From: Candidatus Pantoea persica
GTDB taxonomy: Bacteria; Pseudomonadota; Gammaproteobacteria; Enterobacterales; Enterobacteriaceae
Length of the DNA stretch: 64,000 nucleotides
Assembly: GCF_013753875.1 (NCBI RefSeq)
Contig: NZ_SMDS01000002.1
Coordinates: 1 to 64,000 of the forward strand
Reading direction: 5' to 3'
Below, piece after piece: positions 49,797 to 62,500 of this stretch (the stretch's first letter is position 1; each line of letters opens with the position of its first letter). Both the position numbers and the translations under genes were made by a program. The notes below the pieces were generated by a model that saw only the letters and a list, made by a program, of their open reading frames with translations, did not search any database and was not told where the DNA came from.

Positions 49797-51446
49797 ATGG
49801 AAATCTTTTTTACTATTCTCATTATGACGCTGGTAGTGTCGCTGTCCGGGGTAGCGGCGCGCATTCTCCCGTTTCAGATCCCGCTGCCGCTGGTGCAGAT
49901 CTTCGCCGGAGCTCTGCTCGCCTGGCCGACCTTCGGCCTGCACGTCGATTTCGATCCCGAACTCTTTCTGGTACTGTTTATCCCGCCGCTACTGTTTGCT
50001 GACGGTTGGAAAACGCCGATCAGCGAGTTCCTGCATCACGGCCGGGAAATTATCGGCCTGGCGCTGGTGCTGGTGCTGATTACCGTGGTCGGCATCGGCT
50101 ACCTGATCTACTGGACGGTGCCGGGCATACCGCTGATCCCCGCCTTCGCGCTGGCGGCGGTGCTGTCGCCAACTGACGCCGTGGCGCTCTCCGGCATCGT
50201 CGGCGAAGAACGCATCCCGAAAAAAATTATGTCGATCGTGCAGGGCGAAGCCCTGATGAACGACGCCTCCGGCCTAGTGTCGCTGAAGTTTGCCGTGGCC
50301 GTGGCGATGGGTACCATGGTGTTCACTTGGGGCGGCGCTAGCGTCGAGTTCCTTAAGGTAGCCATCGGCGGCCTGATTGCCGGCGTCGCGGTCTGCTGGC
50401 TCTACGGCAAATCGCTGCGTCTGCTGAGCCGCTGGAGCTGCGACGATCCGGCGACGCAAACCGTGCTGCTGCTGCTGCTGCCGTTCGCCTCCTATCTGAT
50501 TGCTGAACATCTCGGCGTCTCCGGCATCCTGGCGGCGGTCGCGGCGGGCATGACCATTACCCGCTCCGGCATTATCCGCCGTGCACCGCTGGCGATTCGC
50601 CTGCGCGCCAACAGCGTCTGGCAGATGTTGGAGTTTGTGTTCAACGGCATGGTGTTCCTGATGCTCGGCCTGCAGCTGCCGGACATTATCGGCACCTCGA
50701 TTGACGCCGCTAACGCCGATCCCAACGTCGAGCTGTGGATGCTGTTCACCGACATTATCCTAGTCTACGGCGCGCTGATGGTGGTGCGTTTCGGTTGGCT
50801 ATGGATCATGCAACGCTTCAGCAAGCGCGTGCTGAAGAAGCGGCCGCTGGAGTTCGCCAACTACTCGCTGCGCGAGCTGTTGATTGCGACGTTTGCCGGC
50901 GTGCGCGGGGCGATTACCCTGGCGGGCGTGCTCTCGATTCCGCTGTTCCTGACCTCCGGCGATCCCTTCCCGGCGCGCTATGAACTGGTGTTTATCGCCA
51001 CCGGCGTGATCCTGTTTTCGCTGCTGGTGGGCGTCGTGGTGCTGCCGCTGCTGCTGCGCGGCGTGGACGGCATCGATAAGGCTGGACACCGCCGCGAGCT
51101 GCAAAACGCCCGCGCGGTGATGGCGAGCGTCGCTATTGAAAGCCTGCATAAAATGGAAGCGCGGCTGGAGAACAGCAGCGAAGAGAACATCGATCCCGAG
51201 CTGCTGAAAGAGGTAAGCCTGCGCGTCATCGGCAACCTGCGCCGCCGCGCCGACGGCAAGAGCGACCTGGAGCAGGCGCTGTTCGCGGAGAATCTTGAGC
51301 GCCGCTTCCGCCTGACCGCACTGCGCGCCGAGCGCGCCGAGGTCTATCACCTGCGCGCGACGCAGCAGATCTCTGACGAAAGCATGCAGCGTCTGCTGCG
51401 CGATCTCGACCTGCTAGAAGCGCTGCTGATCGAGAAAGAAGAGTAA
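49797..51446 (+). CDS. yjcE: CPA1-family Na+/H+ antiporter
   Basis: 549 residues, collinear with E. coli YjcE (549). Inner-membrane monovalent cation/proton antiporter with about 12 helices ([60 protein letters not shown] containing the ND ion-site motif, [20 protein letters not shown]) and a cytoplasmic helical tail ([17 protein letters not shown]). Three Leu/Ala codons carry silent CTAG. No lesion. Starts at ATG 49797 after AAGGAAAG. Confidence 0.96.
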   Translation: MEIFFTILIMTLVVSLSGVAARILPFQIPLPLVQIFAGALLAWPTFGLHVDFDPELFLVLFIPPLLFADGWKTPISEFLHHGREIIGLALVLVLITVVGIGYLIYWTVPGIPLIPAFALAAVLSPTDAVALSGIVGEERIPKKIMSIVQGEALMNDASGLVSLKFAVAVAMGTMVFTWGGASVEFLKVAIGGLIAGVAVCWLYGKSLRLLSRWSCDDPATQTVLLLLLPFASYLIAEHLGVSGILAAVAAGMTITRSGIIRRAPLAIRLRANSVWQMLEFVFNGMVFLMLGLQLPDIIGTSIDAANADPNVELWMLFTDIILVYGALMVVRFGWLWIMQRFSKRVLKKRPLEFANYSLRELLIATFAGVRGAITLAGVLSIPLFLTSGDPFPARYELVFIATGVILFSLLVGVVVLPLLLRGVDGIDKAGHRRELQNARAVMASVAIESLHKMEARLENSSEENIDPELLKEVSLRVIGNLRRRADGKSDLEQALFAENLERRFRLTALRAERAEVYHLRATQQISDESMQRLLRDLDLLEALLIEKEE

Positions 51447-51464
51447 GCCGCGCGTCGCGCCTGG

Positions 51465-52362
51465 ACTGACAGGCCCGGCGCTTTATCCGGCCAGTGTTCG
51501 CGGCAGCAGGCGATCCACGCCTGCGCGCTGCGTGACAGATAGCTGCCCTCGCGCCAGATCAGGCCCAGACTCCACTTCAGCTCCTACGCCAGCGGCAGCC
51601 ACAGCAGCGATTGCTTATCGAGCCGCTCGCAGATCGGCTCCGGCAAAATCGCCAGCCCCATCTCCGCCTGCACCATCGCCGCCAGAAAATCCCACAGCCC
51701 GCTGCGCACCGCGATATGCGGCGTCACGCCGAGCCGCTGGAACGCCGTCATCAGCTGGCGATTAAGCGCAAACTCCTCGTTGAAGATCAGCAGCGGATGC
51801 GCCGCCAGCTCCGCCAGCGTCACGTGGCTGCGGTCGAGCTACGCCGGCTGGCGCGGCACCAGCACGCAGAGCGGGTGATGCATCAGCGCAGGGTATTCAG
51901 CGGCAGCTCGGGGTCGACCGGCAGCGCGGTGAGGGCGATATCCAGCGAGCCAGCCAGCACCGCCTGCTGCACCGTCAGGCCGCCAAACTCGGCAATATTC
52001 AGCTCGACGCCGGGGTAGCGGAGGCGAAACACTGAAATCGACCCGGCGATTTGCATGCCGACCATCGGCGGAATGCCGAGGCGCAGCTCGCCGGTTTTCA
52101 GCTGATTAATGTCGCCAATCTCCACCCCCAGCTGGTGAAACTCCTGCAGGATCGCCAGCCCGCGCTGATAGACAGCCTGGCCGCTGTCGCTCAGGTGCAG
52201 CTATCGCCCGTCGCGCAGCAGCAGCGTGCAGCCCAGCTCCTCTTCCAGCTGACGCACCATTTTGCTGATGGTGGGCTGGGTGATGAAAAGTTTTTGCGCG
52301 GTGCGGGTAAAGCTTTGCTGATGCACCACTTCGGTAAAATAGTGCAAGGCGCGCACGTCCAT
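51465..52362 (-). pseudogene. LysR-family regulator of the adjacent cid/lrg genes (CidR-like), broken
   Basis: Start MDVRALHYFTEVVHQQSFTR with the helix-turn-helix TAQKLFITQPTISKMVRQLE. TAG at about 52202 (LLRDGR-x-LHLSDSG), a frameshift near 51885 after PELPLNTLR, TAG near 51840 (RQPA-x-LDRSHVTLAEL) and TAG near 51583 (LPLA-x-ELKWSLGLIW) disrupt it. The effector domain is otherwise recognisable (KTGELRLGIPPMVGMQIAGS). It is divergent from a CidA/LrgA-like gene, the arrangement of CidR. The end is approximate because the stop region merges with yjcE. Confidence 0.85.
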
Positions 52363-52467
52363 AACTATTCCCTTTTGGCATAATTTGAATAATTTTAATT
52401 CATTTTTTTCACCCTCTCTGCAGCGGATTTATACTGGGCACCAGATATTTTGTCGGAGGAAGGAAAA

Positions 52468-52870
52468 ATGGCGTTGGCGCTCAGCCCGCAGCGCGCGGGC
52501 AGGGTGCAACGACTCTGGCTGCCGCTGCTGCTCTATATCGGCATGTTTATTGCCAGCGACCGGCTGGTGAGCTGGCTGCATCTGCCGCTGCCCGCCAATA
52601 TTCGTCGGCATGCTGCTGATGTTGGCGCTGATCGCCACGCGCGTGCTGCCGCTGCGCTGGGTCAAGGCCGGCTCGTGCTGGCTGCTGGCGGAGATACTGC
52701 TGTTCTTTATTCCCGCCGTGGTAGCGCGGTGGTGAACTACGGCGATCTGCTGCGCGTCGAGGGCTGGCGCATCTGCGTGGTGATTGCAGTTAGCACATGA
52801 CTGGTGCTCGCCTCTACCGTGTGCTGGTGGTGGATCGCCGCTAATAAATATGAACTGGCGCGCGCGGTGG
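52468..52870 (+). pseudogene. CidA/LrgA-family holin-like protein, broken
   Basis: ATG with GGAGGA upstream. It begins RLWLPLLLYIGMFIASDRLV, SWLHLPLPANI, then shifts frame near 52600, where the next frame reads GMLLMLALIATRVLPLRWVK and AGSCWLLAEILLFFIPAVVA. A shift returns it to VVNYGDLLRVEGWRICVVIA, and TGA near 52798 follows AVST. Four hydrophobic helices typical of LrgA/CidA membrane proteins that modulate murein hydrolases or carry organic acids. Confidence 0.85.
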
Positions 52871-52885
52871 GTAAGCAGGGCGGCG

Positions 52886-53440
52886 ATGCGGGATCTGCTC
52901 CTGAGCCTGCTCTGCACGGCGGTAACACTGCTGCTGATGCCACTGGTGGCGACGCTGCTGCTGCACGTCTCCTGGCAGGACTATATCGCCGAGAGCGACT
53001 GGCTGCTGTGGCTGCTCGGCCCGGCGACGCTGGCGTTCGCCGTGCAGGTGTATGAAAAAATGGCGATTATCCGCCGCCACTGGCTGTCGCTAAGCGCCGG
53101 CGAGCTCACCGCCACGCTAGTCGCGGTGTGCAGTTCGGTGTAGCTGGCGCGGCTGCTGACGCTGCCGGAGTCGCTCTAGCGCAGCCTGGCGGTGCGCTTC
53201 ATCACTACGCCCTTTGCGCTGGCGGCGGCGCAGCCCATCGGCGGCCAGCCGGATCTGGTGGCGCTGTTTGTGGTGATCACCGGCGTGTTTGGTATGGCAA
53301 TCTGCGATGTGCTGTTTCTGTGCATCGCTATTCAACAGGGTGTGGCGAAACGCGGGATTCGGCGCGGCCTCGAACGGCGCAGGCACGGCGCGCGCTTATC
53401 AGCTCGGCGAACAGGAGGGCGTGGTCTCTAGCCTGCTGCT
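52886..53440 (+). pseudogene. CidB/LrgB-family membrane protein, broken and truncated
   Basis: LrgB-type sequence DYIAESDWLLWLLGPATLAF, AVQVYEKMAIIRRHWLSLSA, then TAG at 53140-53142 (AVCSSV-x-LARLLTLPESL) and TAG at 53176-53178. It resumes SLAVRFITTPFALAAAQPIG and LVALFVVITGVFGMAICDVL, shifts frame near 53350 (FGAASNGAGTARAYQLGEQE) and stops matching after GVVSSL, where it runs in frame into the leader end of yfaZ. The C-terminal helices are deleted. Confidence 0.88.
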
Positions 53441-53937
53441 GAGCGGCGCCGCGCAGGCGATTGAAGGCAGCATCGATGTGGGCGAGCATAACACCAATCT
53501 GAACATTGGTCTGGGCACCACCTCGCCGGGCCTGTTCCTCAAGGGCAACTGGCTGCGCAGCGATCACGACGGTAGCACCTACGGCCTGGGTCTGGGTTAC
53601 AACGTCGATATCGGCAGACTGCTTATGGCGCCGACCGCCAAGACCATATCACCCATCCGGAAGATGGCAAAGATGGCTTCGCCATGGCGCTGGGCGGCGG
53701 CGCGCAGTACAGCTTCAACAGCATGTGGGGCCTGTACGGCGATACTACTACGCGCCGGAAGGTCTGACCGACCATCTTGACAGCTACCAGGAAGCCGCGG
53801 GCGGCCTGAGCTTCACCCCGATTTCGCTGATCAAACTGCGCGTCGGCTATCAGTACATCGAGCTGAACAACAAGGGCAGCCGCAAAGACAACGTGCTGGT
53901 CGACGGCCCGTACGTCGGCGCCTCGCTGCGCTTCTGA
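53441..53937 (+). pseudogene. yfaZ: YfaZ-family outer-membrane protein, signal peptide deleted, frameshifted
   Basis: The first residues LLSGAAQAIEGSIDVGEHNT look like the end of a signal peptide plus mature start; the peptide's beginning is replaced by the cidB remnant. YfaZ-like repeats follow (NLNIGLGTTSPGLFLKGNWL, GSTYGLGLGYNVDIG). Frameshifts near 53630 and 53750 move through THPEDGKDGFAMALGGGAQY to YYYAPEGLTDHLDSYQEAAG. The barrel end DGPYVGASLRF is intact. E. coli YfaZ is a predicted porin of unknown role. Confidence 0.82.
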
Positions 53938-53960
53938 TTCAATCAAGACAAGTGCTGTGC

Positions 53961-53992
53961 AAGCCGGTTGCATGCGCGACCGGCTTTTTTAT
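53961..53992 (+). terminator. terminator after the yfaZ remnant
   Basis: AGCCGGT and ACCGGCT around a ten-base loop, followed by a run of T. Confidence 0.8.
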
Positions 53993-54002
53993 TGCCATAA
54001 CT

Positions 54003-54264
54003 TCAGGGCTGACGTTTTTTCACCACATTCGGCAGACGCGACTGATGAATAACCGCGATGACCTGTCGTAGGGCTGGTAAAAGACGCCCGGCCAGGTCTC
54101 ATTGCTGACGTCAATGCCGGCCTGATGATTCGCCAGCATTTGCATCGCCACGCGTATTCCCTGTAAGTAATCTTTTGTGATAACAGTCCCCTATTGCGTT
54201 AATGAGTGGGCTTTGATCTCTTTTAAATCCTCTTTCCGTCATCCGTGAGCGTAAACTTTCCCAT
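54003..54264 (-). pseudogene. RelE/ParE-type toxin, degraded
   Basis: Pieced across frames it reads GKFTLTDD, then LKEIKAHSLT, then DYLQGIRVAMQMLANHQAGI and VSNETWPGVFYQPY, ending VIAVIHQSRLPNVVKKRQP, a ParE-like toxin of about 95 residues. Several frameshifts (near 54225, 54175, 54070) and a loss of the central beta-strand inactivate it. Its ATG overlaps the antitoxin stop (TAATG), the usual antitoxin-toxin coupling. Confidence 0.65.
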
Positions 54265-54517
54265 TACAGATCCTTCATTAGCTTATCAAAGGCAGCCTCG
54301 CCGTTGTGCAGCTGCTCATTTTCCGCCTGAGCGATGGCGTGAGCCAGCCTGCTCCTCAGGCTTTCCAGCTTGAATTGCTCATAGGCCGCATACTCTTCGG
54401 CGGGAGACAGGCAAAGGCGGTACGGCCATTTTGGGTGATAGTCACGGTTTTGTGCTGCGCTTTGTTCATTAGTTCGCCAAAACGCGTTTTAGCCTGGTTA
54501 GCGGTAAGACTCAGCAT
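54264..54517 (-). pseudogene. Phd/YefM-type antitoxin, frameshifted
   Basis: Begins MLSLTANQAKTRFGELMNKA, QHKTVTITQNGRTAF, the typical DNA-binding half of Phd/YefM antitoxins. One frameshift near 54415 then leads to AEEYAAYEQFKLESLRSRLA and HAIAQAENEQLHNGEAAFDK, the toxin-binding tail ending LMKDL. Since the toxin is also broken, loss of the pair is not expected to be harmful. Confidence 0.75.
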
Positions 54518-54564
54518 AGGGATCCCTTAATCGTGCGATTAACGCCTATTTTAGCCTGCACGCA

Positions 54565-54598
54565 GAAAAAAATGCCAGCGTTCGAAAACGCTGGCGAG
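54565..54598 (-). terminator. terminator after actP
   Basis: GCCAGCGTT-CGAA-AACGCTGGC with seven A residues on the left that give a U-run in minus-strand transcripts. Confidence 0.85.
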
Positions 54599-54610
54599 AG
54601 AGGATACCGG

Positions 54611-56260
54611 TTAATGCGACTTCCCCTGCGAAATCCCGATGCCGGTCTGCGAGCGGATAAACTGCGCGCGGAAGCGGCCACGCTCCTGCGCGCCCTGCGG
54701 CGAATGGTCGGTCACCGAGAAGAACCAGGTGCCGATAAAGGCGATCGCCATGGAAAACAGCGCCGGATACTCATAGGGATAAACCGGCGTGGCGTGGCCC
54801 AGCACCTGCACCCAAACGGTCGGGCCGAGGATCATCAGCACCACTGCGGTAATCAGACCCAGCCAGCCGCCGATCATCGCGCCGCGCGTGGTCAGCTTCG
54901 ACCAGTACATTGACAGCAGAATGATCGGGAAGTTACAGCTGGCGGCGATAGAGAAGGCGAGGCCGACCATAAAGGCGATGTTCTGCTTCTCAAACAGAAT
55001 GCCCAGCGCAATCGCCACTACCCCCAATACCAGCACGGTGATCTTCGACACGCGCAGCTCTTCGTGCTCGCTCGCCTGACCTTTGCGGATCACACTGGCG
55101 TAGAGGTCATGCGACACCGCCGAGGCGCCCGCCAGCGTCAGCCCGGCCACCACCGCCAGAATGGTGGCGAAGGCCACGGCGGAGATAAAACCGAGGAAGG
55201 TGCTGCCGCCCACCGCGTTCGCCAGATGCACCGCCGCCATATTGGTGCCGCCGATCAGCGCGCCGCTGGCGTCCTTAAAGGCGGGGTTAGCGCCGACCAG
55301 CAGAATCGCGCCGAAGCCGATAATAAAGGTCAGGAAGTAGAAATAGCCCATAAAGCCGGTGGCCCAGAAAACGCTTTTCCGCGCCTCGCGCGCGTCCGCC
55401 ACGGTAAAGAAGCGCATCAGGATATGCGGCAGCCCGGCGGTGCCGAACATCAGCCCCAGCCCGAGTGACAGTGCCGAAACGGGATCCTTCACCAGCCCGC
55501 CCGGCTGCATAATCGCCGCGCCTTTCAGGTGCACAGCCATCGCCAGGGTAAAGAGGTTATTTAAGCTGAAGCCCGTCGCCTTCATCACCATGATCGCCAT
55601 AAAGCTGGCGCCGAACAGCAGCAGCACCGCCTTGATAATCTGCACCCAGGTGGTGGCCAGCATGCCGCCGAACAGCACGTAGAGCACCATCAGAATGCCC
55701 ACCAGCACCACGGCGATATGGTAGTCGAGGCCGAACAGCAGCTGGATCAGCTTGCCGGCACCGACCATCTGCGCAATCAGGTAGAGCGCCACCACCACCA
55801 GCGAGCCGCAGGCGGAGAGGGTGCGAATCGGTTTCTGCTGCAGACGGTAAGAGGCGACGTCGGCAAAGGTATAGCGACCAAGGTTGCGCAGGCGCTCGGC
55901 GATCAGAAACAGAATCAACGGCCAGCCCACCAGGAAGCCGAGTGAGTAGATCAGGCCGTCGTAGCCAGAGGTATAGACCAGCGCGGAGATGCCGAGAAAC
56001 GAGGCGGCGGACATAAAATCGCCCGCCATCGCCAGCCCGTTCTGAAAGCCGGTGATATTGCCCCCCGCCGTATAGTAGTCACTGCGCGAGCGGGTGCGCT
56101 TCGACGCCCAGTAGGTAATGCCCAGCGTGGCGGCGACAAATACCACAAACATGATAATCGCCTGATAGTTCGTGGCCTGCTTCTGCACCGCGCCGGTCAG
56201 CGCGTCCGCCAGCGCGGCGCCGGGCAGCGCCGCTGGCAGCCAGAGGGAGAGACGATTCAT
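54611..56260 (-). CDS. actP: cation/acetate symporter
   Basis: 549 residues (E. coli ActP 549). Sodium:solute symporter family, 13-14 membrane helices, imports acetate. Recognisable blocks are [60 protein letters not shown] and [21 protein letters not shown]-terminal leader [13 protein letters not shown]. Its start overlaps the yjcH stop by 4 bases (ATGA), so acs-yjcH-actP is one operon, as in E. coli. No lesion. Confidence 0.97.
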   Translation of the reverse strand: MNRLSLWLPAALPGAALADALTGAVQKQATNYQAIIMFVVFVAATLGITYWASKRTRSRSDYYTAGGNITGFQNGLAMAGDFMSAASFLGISALVYTSGYDGLIYSLGFLVGWPLILFLIAERLRNLGRYTFADVASYRLQQKPIRTLSACGSLVVVALYLIAQMVGAGKLIQLLFGLDYHIAVVLVGILMVLYVLFGGMLATTWVQIIKAVLLLFGASFMAIMVMKATGFSLNNLFTLAMAVHLKGAAIMQPGGLVKDPVSALSLGLGLMFGTAGLPHILMRFFTVADAREARKSVFWATGFMGYFYFLTFIIGFGAILLVGANPAFKDASGALIGGTNMAAVHLANAVGGSTFLGFISAVAFATILAVVAGLTLAGASAVSHDLYASVIRKGQASEHEELRVSKITVLVLGVVAIALGILFEKQNIAFMVGLAFSIAASCNFPIILLSMYWSKLTTRGAMIGGWLGLITAVVLMILGPTVWVQVLGHATPVYPYEYPALFSMAIAFIGTWFFSVTDHSPQGAQERGRFRAQFIRSQTGIGISQGKSH

Positions 56261-56586
56261 GATTTTACCTCGCTCAGGATCTGCTTCGTCAGGCGATCGA
56301 ATTCGCCGTTAGCGCGCCAGACGTAAACGCCTGTCAGCACAAAAGAAATTACAATCAGCCCCACGCCGATAGGAATGCCGCGCGTGACGTTGGTGCCCGC
56401 ATGCAGCGGTGTGCCGAGCCAGCTAGGGGCGAAGGCGATCAGCAAAATAAAGCCGACGTAGAGCACCAGCATAATTAGCGACAGCACCAGGGCGAACGTC
56501 TGGCGTTTGTGCACCAGCTCCTGAAAGCGCGGATGGCGTTCAATCTGCTGATTGAGCGCCTCCTGGGTGGAAAGGGCGTCGTTCAT
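56257..56586 (-). CDS. yjcH: YjcH-family inner membrane protein (DUF485)
   Basis: 109 residues (E. coli YjcH 104) with two membrane helices: [20 protein letters not shown] and [20 protein letters not shown], and the conserved [17 protein letters not shown]. It accompanies acs and actP in acetate metabolism; its exact role is unknown. A second ATG three bases upstream (56589) is an equally good start. Translationally coupled to actP. Confidence 0.93.
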   Translation of the reverse strand: MNDALSTQEALNQQIERHPRFQELVHKRQTFALVLSLIMLVLYVGFILLIAFAPSWLGTPLHAGTNVTRGIPIGVGLIVISFVLTGVYVWRANGEFDRLTKQILSEVKS

Positions 56587-56731
56587 CACAGTTTCTCCAG
56601 AGGTTGTGCAGGCGGCAGCCTCACGCCGCTGCGTGAGAAAGGCCCGATTAGGTATTGTTATGTGACTTCAGAAACACACTGCGTAAGGAAAGGGCGGCGG
56701 CAAGAAGAGCCTTCCCGGCCGGTAAAGGCGT

Positions 56732-58687
56732 TTAAGGCATGCGGATCGTCTGCTTCTCCTCTAGCAGTTTGTCTACCACGCCCGGATCGGCCAGAGTCGA
56801 GGTATCGCCTAGATTGCTGGTGTCGCCGGCGGCAATCTTGCGCAGAATGCGGCGCATAATCTTGCCGGAGCGGGTTTTCGGCAGCGAATCGGTCCAGTGC
56901 AGGATATCGGGCGTGGCGATGGGGCCGATCTCTTTGCGCACCCAGCTGCGCACTTCGCTGTAGAGCTCCGGCGACGGCTCTTCGCCGTGGTTCAGGGTGA
57001 TATAGGCGTAGATCGCCTGGCCTTTGATGCTGTGCGGGATGCCCACCACCGCCGCCTCGGCGATTTTCGGGTGCGACACCAGCGCGGACTCAATTTCAGC
57101 GGTGCCGAGGCGGTGGCCGGAGACGTTGAGCACATCATCGACGCGCCCGGTGATCCAATAGTAGCCATCCTCGTCGCGGCGCGCACCGTCGCCGCTGAAA
57201 TAGCAGTTTTTAAAGGTCGAGAAGTAGGTCTGCTCGAAGCGTTTATGATCGCCGAACAGGGTGCGCGCCTGGCCCGGCCAGGAGTCGGTGATCACCAGAT
57301 TGCCTTCGGCCACGCCCGCCTGCGGGTTGCCTTCGTTATCCACCAGCGCCGGCTGCACGCCGAAAAAGGGCTTCGTGGCAGAGCCGGCCTTCAGCTCAGT
57401 AGCGCCCGGCAGCGGGGCAATCATAAAGCCGCCAGTTTCGGTCTGCCACCAGGTATCGACAATCGGGCAGCGGCCGTCGCCGATCTTGTTGTAGTACCAC
57501 TCCCAGGCTTCCGGATTAATGGGTTCGCCCACCGATCCCATAATGCGCAGGCTCTGACGGCTGGTGCCCTCAATCGCTTTGTCGCCTTCCGCCATCAGGG
57601 CGCGGATCACCGTCGGCGCGGTGTAGAGCAGCGTCACCTTGTGCTTGTCCACCACTTCCGCCATGCGGCTCGGCTTCGGCCAGTTGGGGACTCCCTCAAA
57701 CATCAGCGTCGTCGCGCCGCAGGCCAGCGGGCCGTAAAGCAGATAGCTGTGGCCGGTCACCCAGCCGACGTCGGCGGTGCACCAGTAGACATCGTCCGGA
57801 TGGTAGTCGAAGACATATTTGAAGGTGGTGGCTGCATAAACTAGGTAGCCGCCGGTGGTGTGCAGCACCCCTTTGGGATTGCCGGTCGAGCCGGAGGTAT
57901 AGAGGATAAACAGCGGATCTTCCGCCTGTATTTCGGCGGGTGCGTGCTGCTCGCTGACCTTATCGATCAGCTCGTCCCACCAGAGATCGCGCCCGTCGTG
58001 CCAGTCGACGTCGCTGCCGGTGCGCTTCAGCAGCACCACATTTTTCACGCTGTTGACGCTGGGATTGTTCAGCGCGTCGTCAACGTTTTTCTTCAGCGCA
58101 ATGGTGCGGCCGGCGCGCACCCCTTCGTCAGAGGTGATAATCAGCTTCGCGCTGGAGTCCACCACGCGTCCCGCCACCGCCTCTGGCGAAAAGCCGCCAA
58201 AAATCACCGAGTGCACCGCGCCAATGCGCGCGCAGGCGAGCATCGCCACCGCCGCTTCCGGCACCATCGGCATATAGATTGCTACCACGTCGCCCTTTTT
58301 CACCCCCAGCGACAGCAGCACGTTGGCAAAGCGGCACACTTGGTTATGCAGCTGGCGGAAGGTGATGGTCTTGCTTTCGCTGGCGTCGTCGCCTTCCCAG
58401 ATAATGGCGGGATGGTCGCCGCGTGTCGCCAGATGGCGGTCAAGGCAGTTTGCCGCTAGGTTGAGCGTGCCGTCTTCATACCAGCGGATGGTGATATTGC
58501 CCGGCGCAAAAGAGCTGTTTTTGACTTTGCTGTAGGGCTTGATCCAGTCGAGGATTTTTCCCTGTTCGCCCCAGAACGCATCCGGGTCGCGGACGGATTG
58601 CTGATACATCGTCTGATACTGCTCAGCGGTGATCAGTGCGTTAGCGGCGATACTGGCAGGTATCGAGTGTTTATGTAGTTGGCTCAT
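56732..58687 (-). CDS. acs: acetyl-CoA synthetase
   Basis: 651 residues (E. coli 652). AMP-forming enzyme that activates acetate via acetyl-AMP. Motifs are [20 protein letters not shown] (P-loop), [37 protein letters not shown], and the acetylation-regulated Lys in [20 protein letters not shown] at 58687 ([13 protein letters not shown]) matches the family; an in-frame ATG at 58726 adds 13 residues without counterpart. GGAG lies upstream. Two silent CTAG changes and no lesion. It heads the acs-yjcH-actP operon. Confidence 0.97.
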   Translation of the reverse strand: MSQLHKHSIPASIAANALITAEQYQTMYQQSVRDPDAFWGEQGKILDWIKPYSKVKNSSFAPGNITIRWYEDGTLNLAANCLDRHLATRGDHPAIIWEGDDASESKTITFRQLHNQVCRFANVLLSLGVKKGDVVAIYMPMVPEAAVAMLACARIGAVHSVIFGGFSPEAVAGRVVDSSAKLIITSDEGVRAGRTIALKKNVDDALNNPSVNSVKNVVLLKRTGSDVDWHDGRDLWWDELIDKVSEQHAPAEIQAEDPLFILYTSGSTGNPKGVLHTTGGYLVYAATTFKYVFDYHPDDVYWCTADVGWVTGHSYLLYGPLACGATTLMFEGVPNWPKPSRMAEVVDKHKVTLLYTAPTVIRALMAEGDKAIEGTSRQSLRIMGSVGEPINPEAWEWYYNKIGDGRCPIVDTWWQTETGGFMIAPLPGATELKAGSATKPFFGVQPALVDNEGNPQAGVAEGNLVITDSWPGQARTLFGDHKRFEQTYFSTFKNCYFSGDGARRDEDGYYWITGRVDDVLNVSGHRLGTAEIESALVSHPKIAEAAVVGIPHSIKGQAIYAYITLNHGEEPSPELYSEVRSWVRKEIGPIATPDILHWTDSLPKTRSGKIMRRILRKIAAGDTSNLGDTSTLADPGVVDKLLEEKQTIRMP

Positions 58688-59259
58688 GGCGGATCTCCTT
58701 GAAAATTTTAATAATATGTCAATCAAAGGTTGATTAAAGCCCGTGCCATCGCTTTGTTTCTTTTTTGCGTCTCAGATCACGAGAGCAGATTTGCGCCTCC
58801 CAACAGGGCGCAAAGGCCATCACTTTTGCGCGGCCTGTTGCCTGACAGTGTAGGTAAATCGCAGAGAAGATGATGAAAAAATAGGCAAACGCGCCCGGCG
58901 ACAATTTGCGCAAGCTGCATAGCTATGCGGAAAAAGGCGAGACTATTATTTTTTAGAACAGTAAGTTAGGGTTTTGATAACAAAACAGCATTTTATGCTA
59001 TAAGAGTGGCTAATCTTTAATCGAACGCGCCAGGGGTTGCATTTACCACCGTGAAAATGGTACTTATCTTGACTCCTGCTCAGCAGGAGCTTAACCAGAC
59101 GGCGTCTGAAAAGGGTACGGGAATTCTCGCATGTTCGTGCGGGACGCTGTCCTCAATAACATTCTAATTTACCTGGCTTTTGCTCACTTCCCTGTGTGTA
59201 TCCTTCTCTGCACCTTCGCAGCGTAGCAATAGGGGTTCTGACTGAGGAAATAACGCGTT
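58688..59259. other. divergent regulatory region between acs and gltP
   Basis: About 570 bases with no gene. Visible items are the inverted repeat AATCAA-AGG-TTGATT at 58721-58735 just upstream of acs, and a hairpin CTCCTGC-TCA-GCAGGAG at 59072-59088 in the probable gltP leader. I cannot assign CRP or other activator sites with confidence. Confidence 0.45.
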
Positions 59260-60561
59260 ATGAAAGGTTTTAAAATAACCTTCGCCTGGCAGATTTTGAT
59301 TGCTCTGGTGCTCGGCATTGTTGTCGGTTCCGTGCTGCATAATCAGCCAGACGATCGTGAATGGTTAATCACCAATATTCTCAGCCCGGCGGGCGATATC
59401 TTCGTTCATCTCATCAAGATGATTGTTGTGCCCATCGTGATCTCATCCCTGATTGTCGGCATTGCCGGCGTGGGTGATGTAAAAAAATTGGGGCGGATTG
59501 GCGTCAAAACCATTCTCTATTTCGAAGTGATCACCACCCTTGCCATTGTGGTCGGCATTACGCTGGCTAACGTGTTTCAACCCGGCACCGGCATTGATAT
59601 GTCAACGCTGGCAACGGTGGACATCTCTAAGTATGAAGCCACCACCGAAGCAGTGCAGAACGGGCCCCACAGCCTGGTGACCACCATTCTATCGCTGATC
59701 CCGCAGAACATCTTCGCCTCGCTGGTGAAGGGCGACATGCTGCCGATTATCTTCTTCTCGGTGCTGTTCGGCCTGGGTCTCTCTTCGCTGCCGTCCGAGC
59801 AGCGCAATCCGCTGGTGAACCTGTTCCGCAGCGTGTCGGAAACCATGTTTAAAGTGACGCATATGATTATGCGCTATGCGCCGGCAGGCGTGTTCGCGCT
59901 GATCGCCGTCACCATCGCCAACTTTGGCTTCAGCTCGCTGTGGCCGCTGGCAAAGCTGGTGATGCTGGTTTACGCCGCCATTCTCTTCTTCGCCTTCATT
60001 ATCCTTGGCGGCGTGGCGCGGCTGTGCAAGCTGCACATCACCACCCTGATGCGCATCCTGAAAGATGAGCTGATCCTCTCTTACTCCACCTCTAGCTCGG
60101 AAACCGTGCTGCCGCGCATTATGCAGAAGATGGAGGCCTACGGCGCGCCGAAGGCGATCACCAGCTTCGTGGTGCCGACCGGCTACTCGTTCAACCTGGA
60201 CGGCTCGACGCTCTACCAGAGCATCGCTGCGATCTTTATCGCGCAGCTGTACGGCATCGATCTGTCGCTCACCGATGAGATTATCTTGGTGCTGACGCTG
60301 ATGGTGACCTCGAAGGGCATCGCCGGCGTGCCGGGCGTCTCGTTCGTGGTGCTGCTGGCGACGCTGGGCAGCGTTGGCATTCCGCTGGAAGGCCTGACCT
60401 TTATCACCGGCGTCGACCGCATCATGGATATGGCGCGCACCGCGCTGAACGTCATCGGCAATGCACTGGCGGTGCTGGTGATCGCCCGCTGGGAGAATCA
60501 GTTCGACGCCGAGCAGGCGAAAGCCTACGAGCTGAAGCTGCGCACGCAAACGGCGAGCTAA
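59260..60561 (+). CDS. gltP: glutamate/aspartate:proton symporter
   Basis: 433 residues (E. coli GltP 437). DAACS-family trimeric transporter. Helix 3-4 segment HLIKMIVVPIVISSLIVGIA, HP1 STSSSETVLPRIMQKMEAYG with the serine-rich tip, TM7 FNLDGSTLYQSIAAIFIAQL, HP2 MVTSKGIAGVPGVSFVVLLA and the substrate-binding TM8 GVDRIMDMARTALNVIGNAL are intact. ATG at 59260. Divergent from acs. No lesion. Confidence 0.97.
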   Translation: MKGFKITFAWQILIALVLGIVVGSVLHNQPDDREWLITNILSPAGDIFVHLIKMIVVPIVISSLIVGIAGVGDVKKLGRIGVKTILYFEVITTLAIVVGITLANVFQPGTGIDMSTLATVDISKYEATTEAVQNGPHSLVTTILSLIPQNIFASLVKGDMLPIIFFSVLFGLGLSSLPSEQRNPLVNLFRSVSETMFKVTHMIMRYAPAGVFALIAVTIANFGFSSLWPLAKLVMLVYAAILFFAFIILGGVARLCKLHITTLMRILKDELILSYSTSSSETVLPRIMQKMEAYGAPKAITSFVVPTGYSFNLDGSTLYQSIAAIFIAQLYGIDLSLTDEIILVLTLMVTSKGIAGVPGVSFVVLLATLGSVGIPLEGLTFITGVDRIMDMARTALNVIGNALAVLVIARWENQFDAEQAKAYELKLRTQTAS

Positions 60562-60597
60562 CGCGTTAGCATCTTGCTAGCCAGCGTAGCGAAGATC

Positions 60598-60632
60598 AAA
60601 GGTTCAGACCACGTCTGAACCCTTTTTTTTTA
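60598..60632 (+). terminator. terminator after gltP
   Basis: GGTTCAGAC-CAC-GTCTGAACC followed by an uninterrupted run of nine T. Confidence 0.9.
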
Positions 60633-60685
60633 TCCCGCAAATATGATAAAACCGGGCCTGTATACTTTCCCCTAGAGCACGCCCC

Positions 60686-62500
<1,815 letters not shown>

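Noticed and set aside
56897..57844. Long plus-strand open frame opposite acs
   Set aside because: Antisense shadow of acs with biased composition and no family resemblance.
59689..60549. Long minus-strand open frame opposite gltP
   Set aside because: Gln/His/Arg-rich antisense translation typical of shadows in GC-rich genes.
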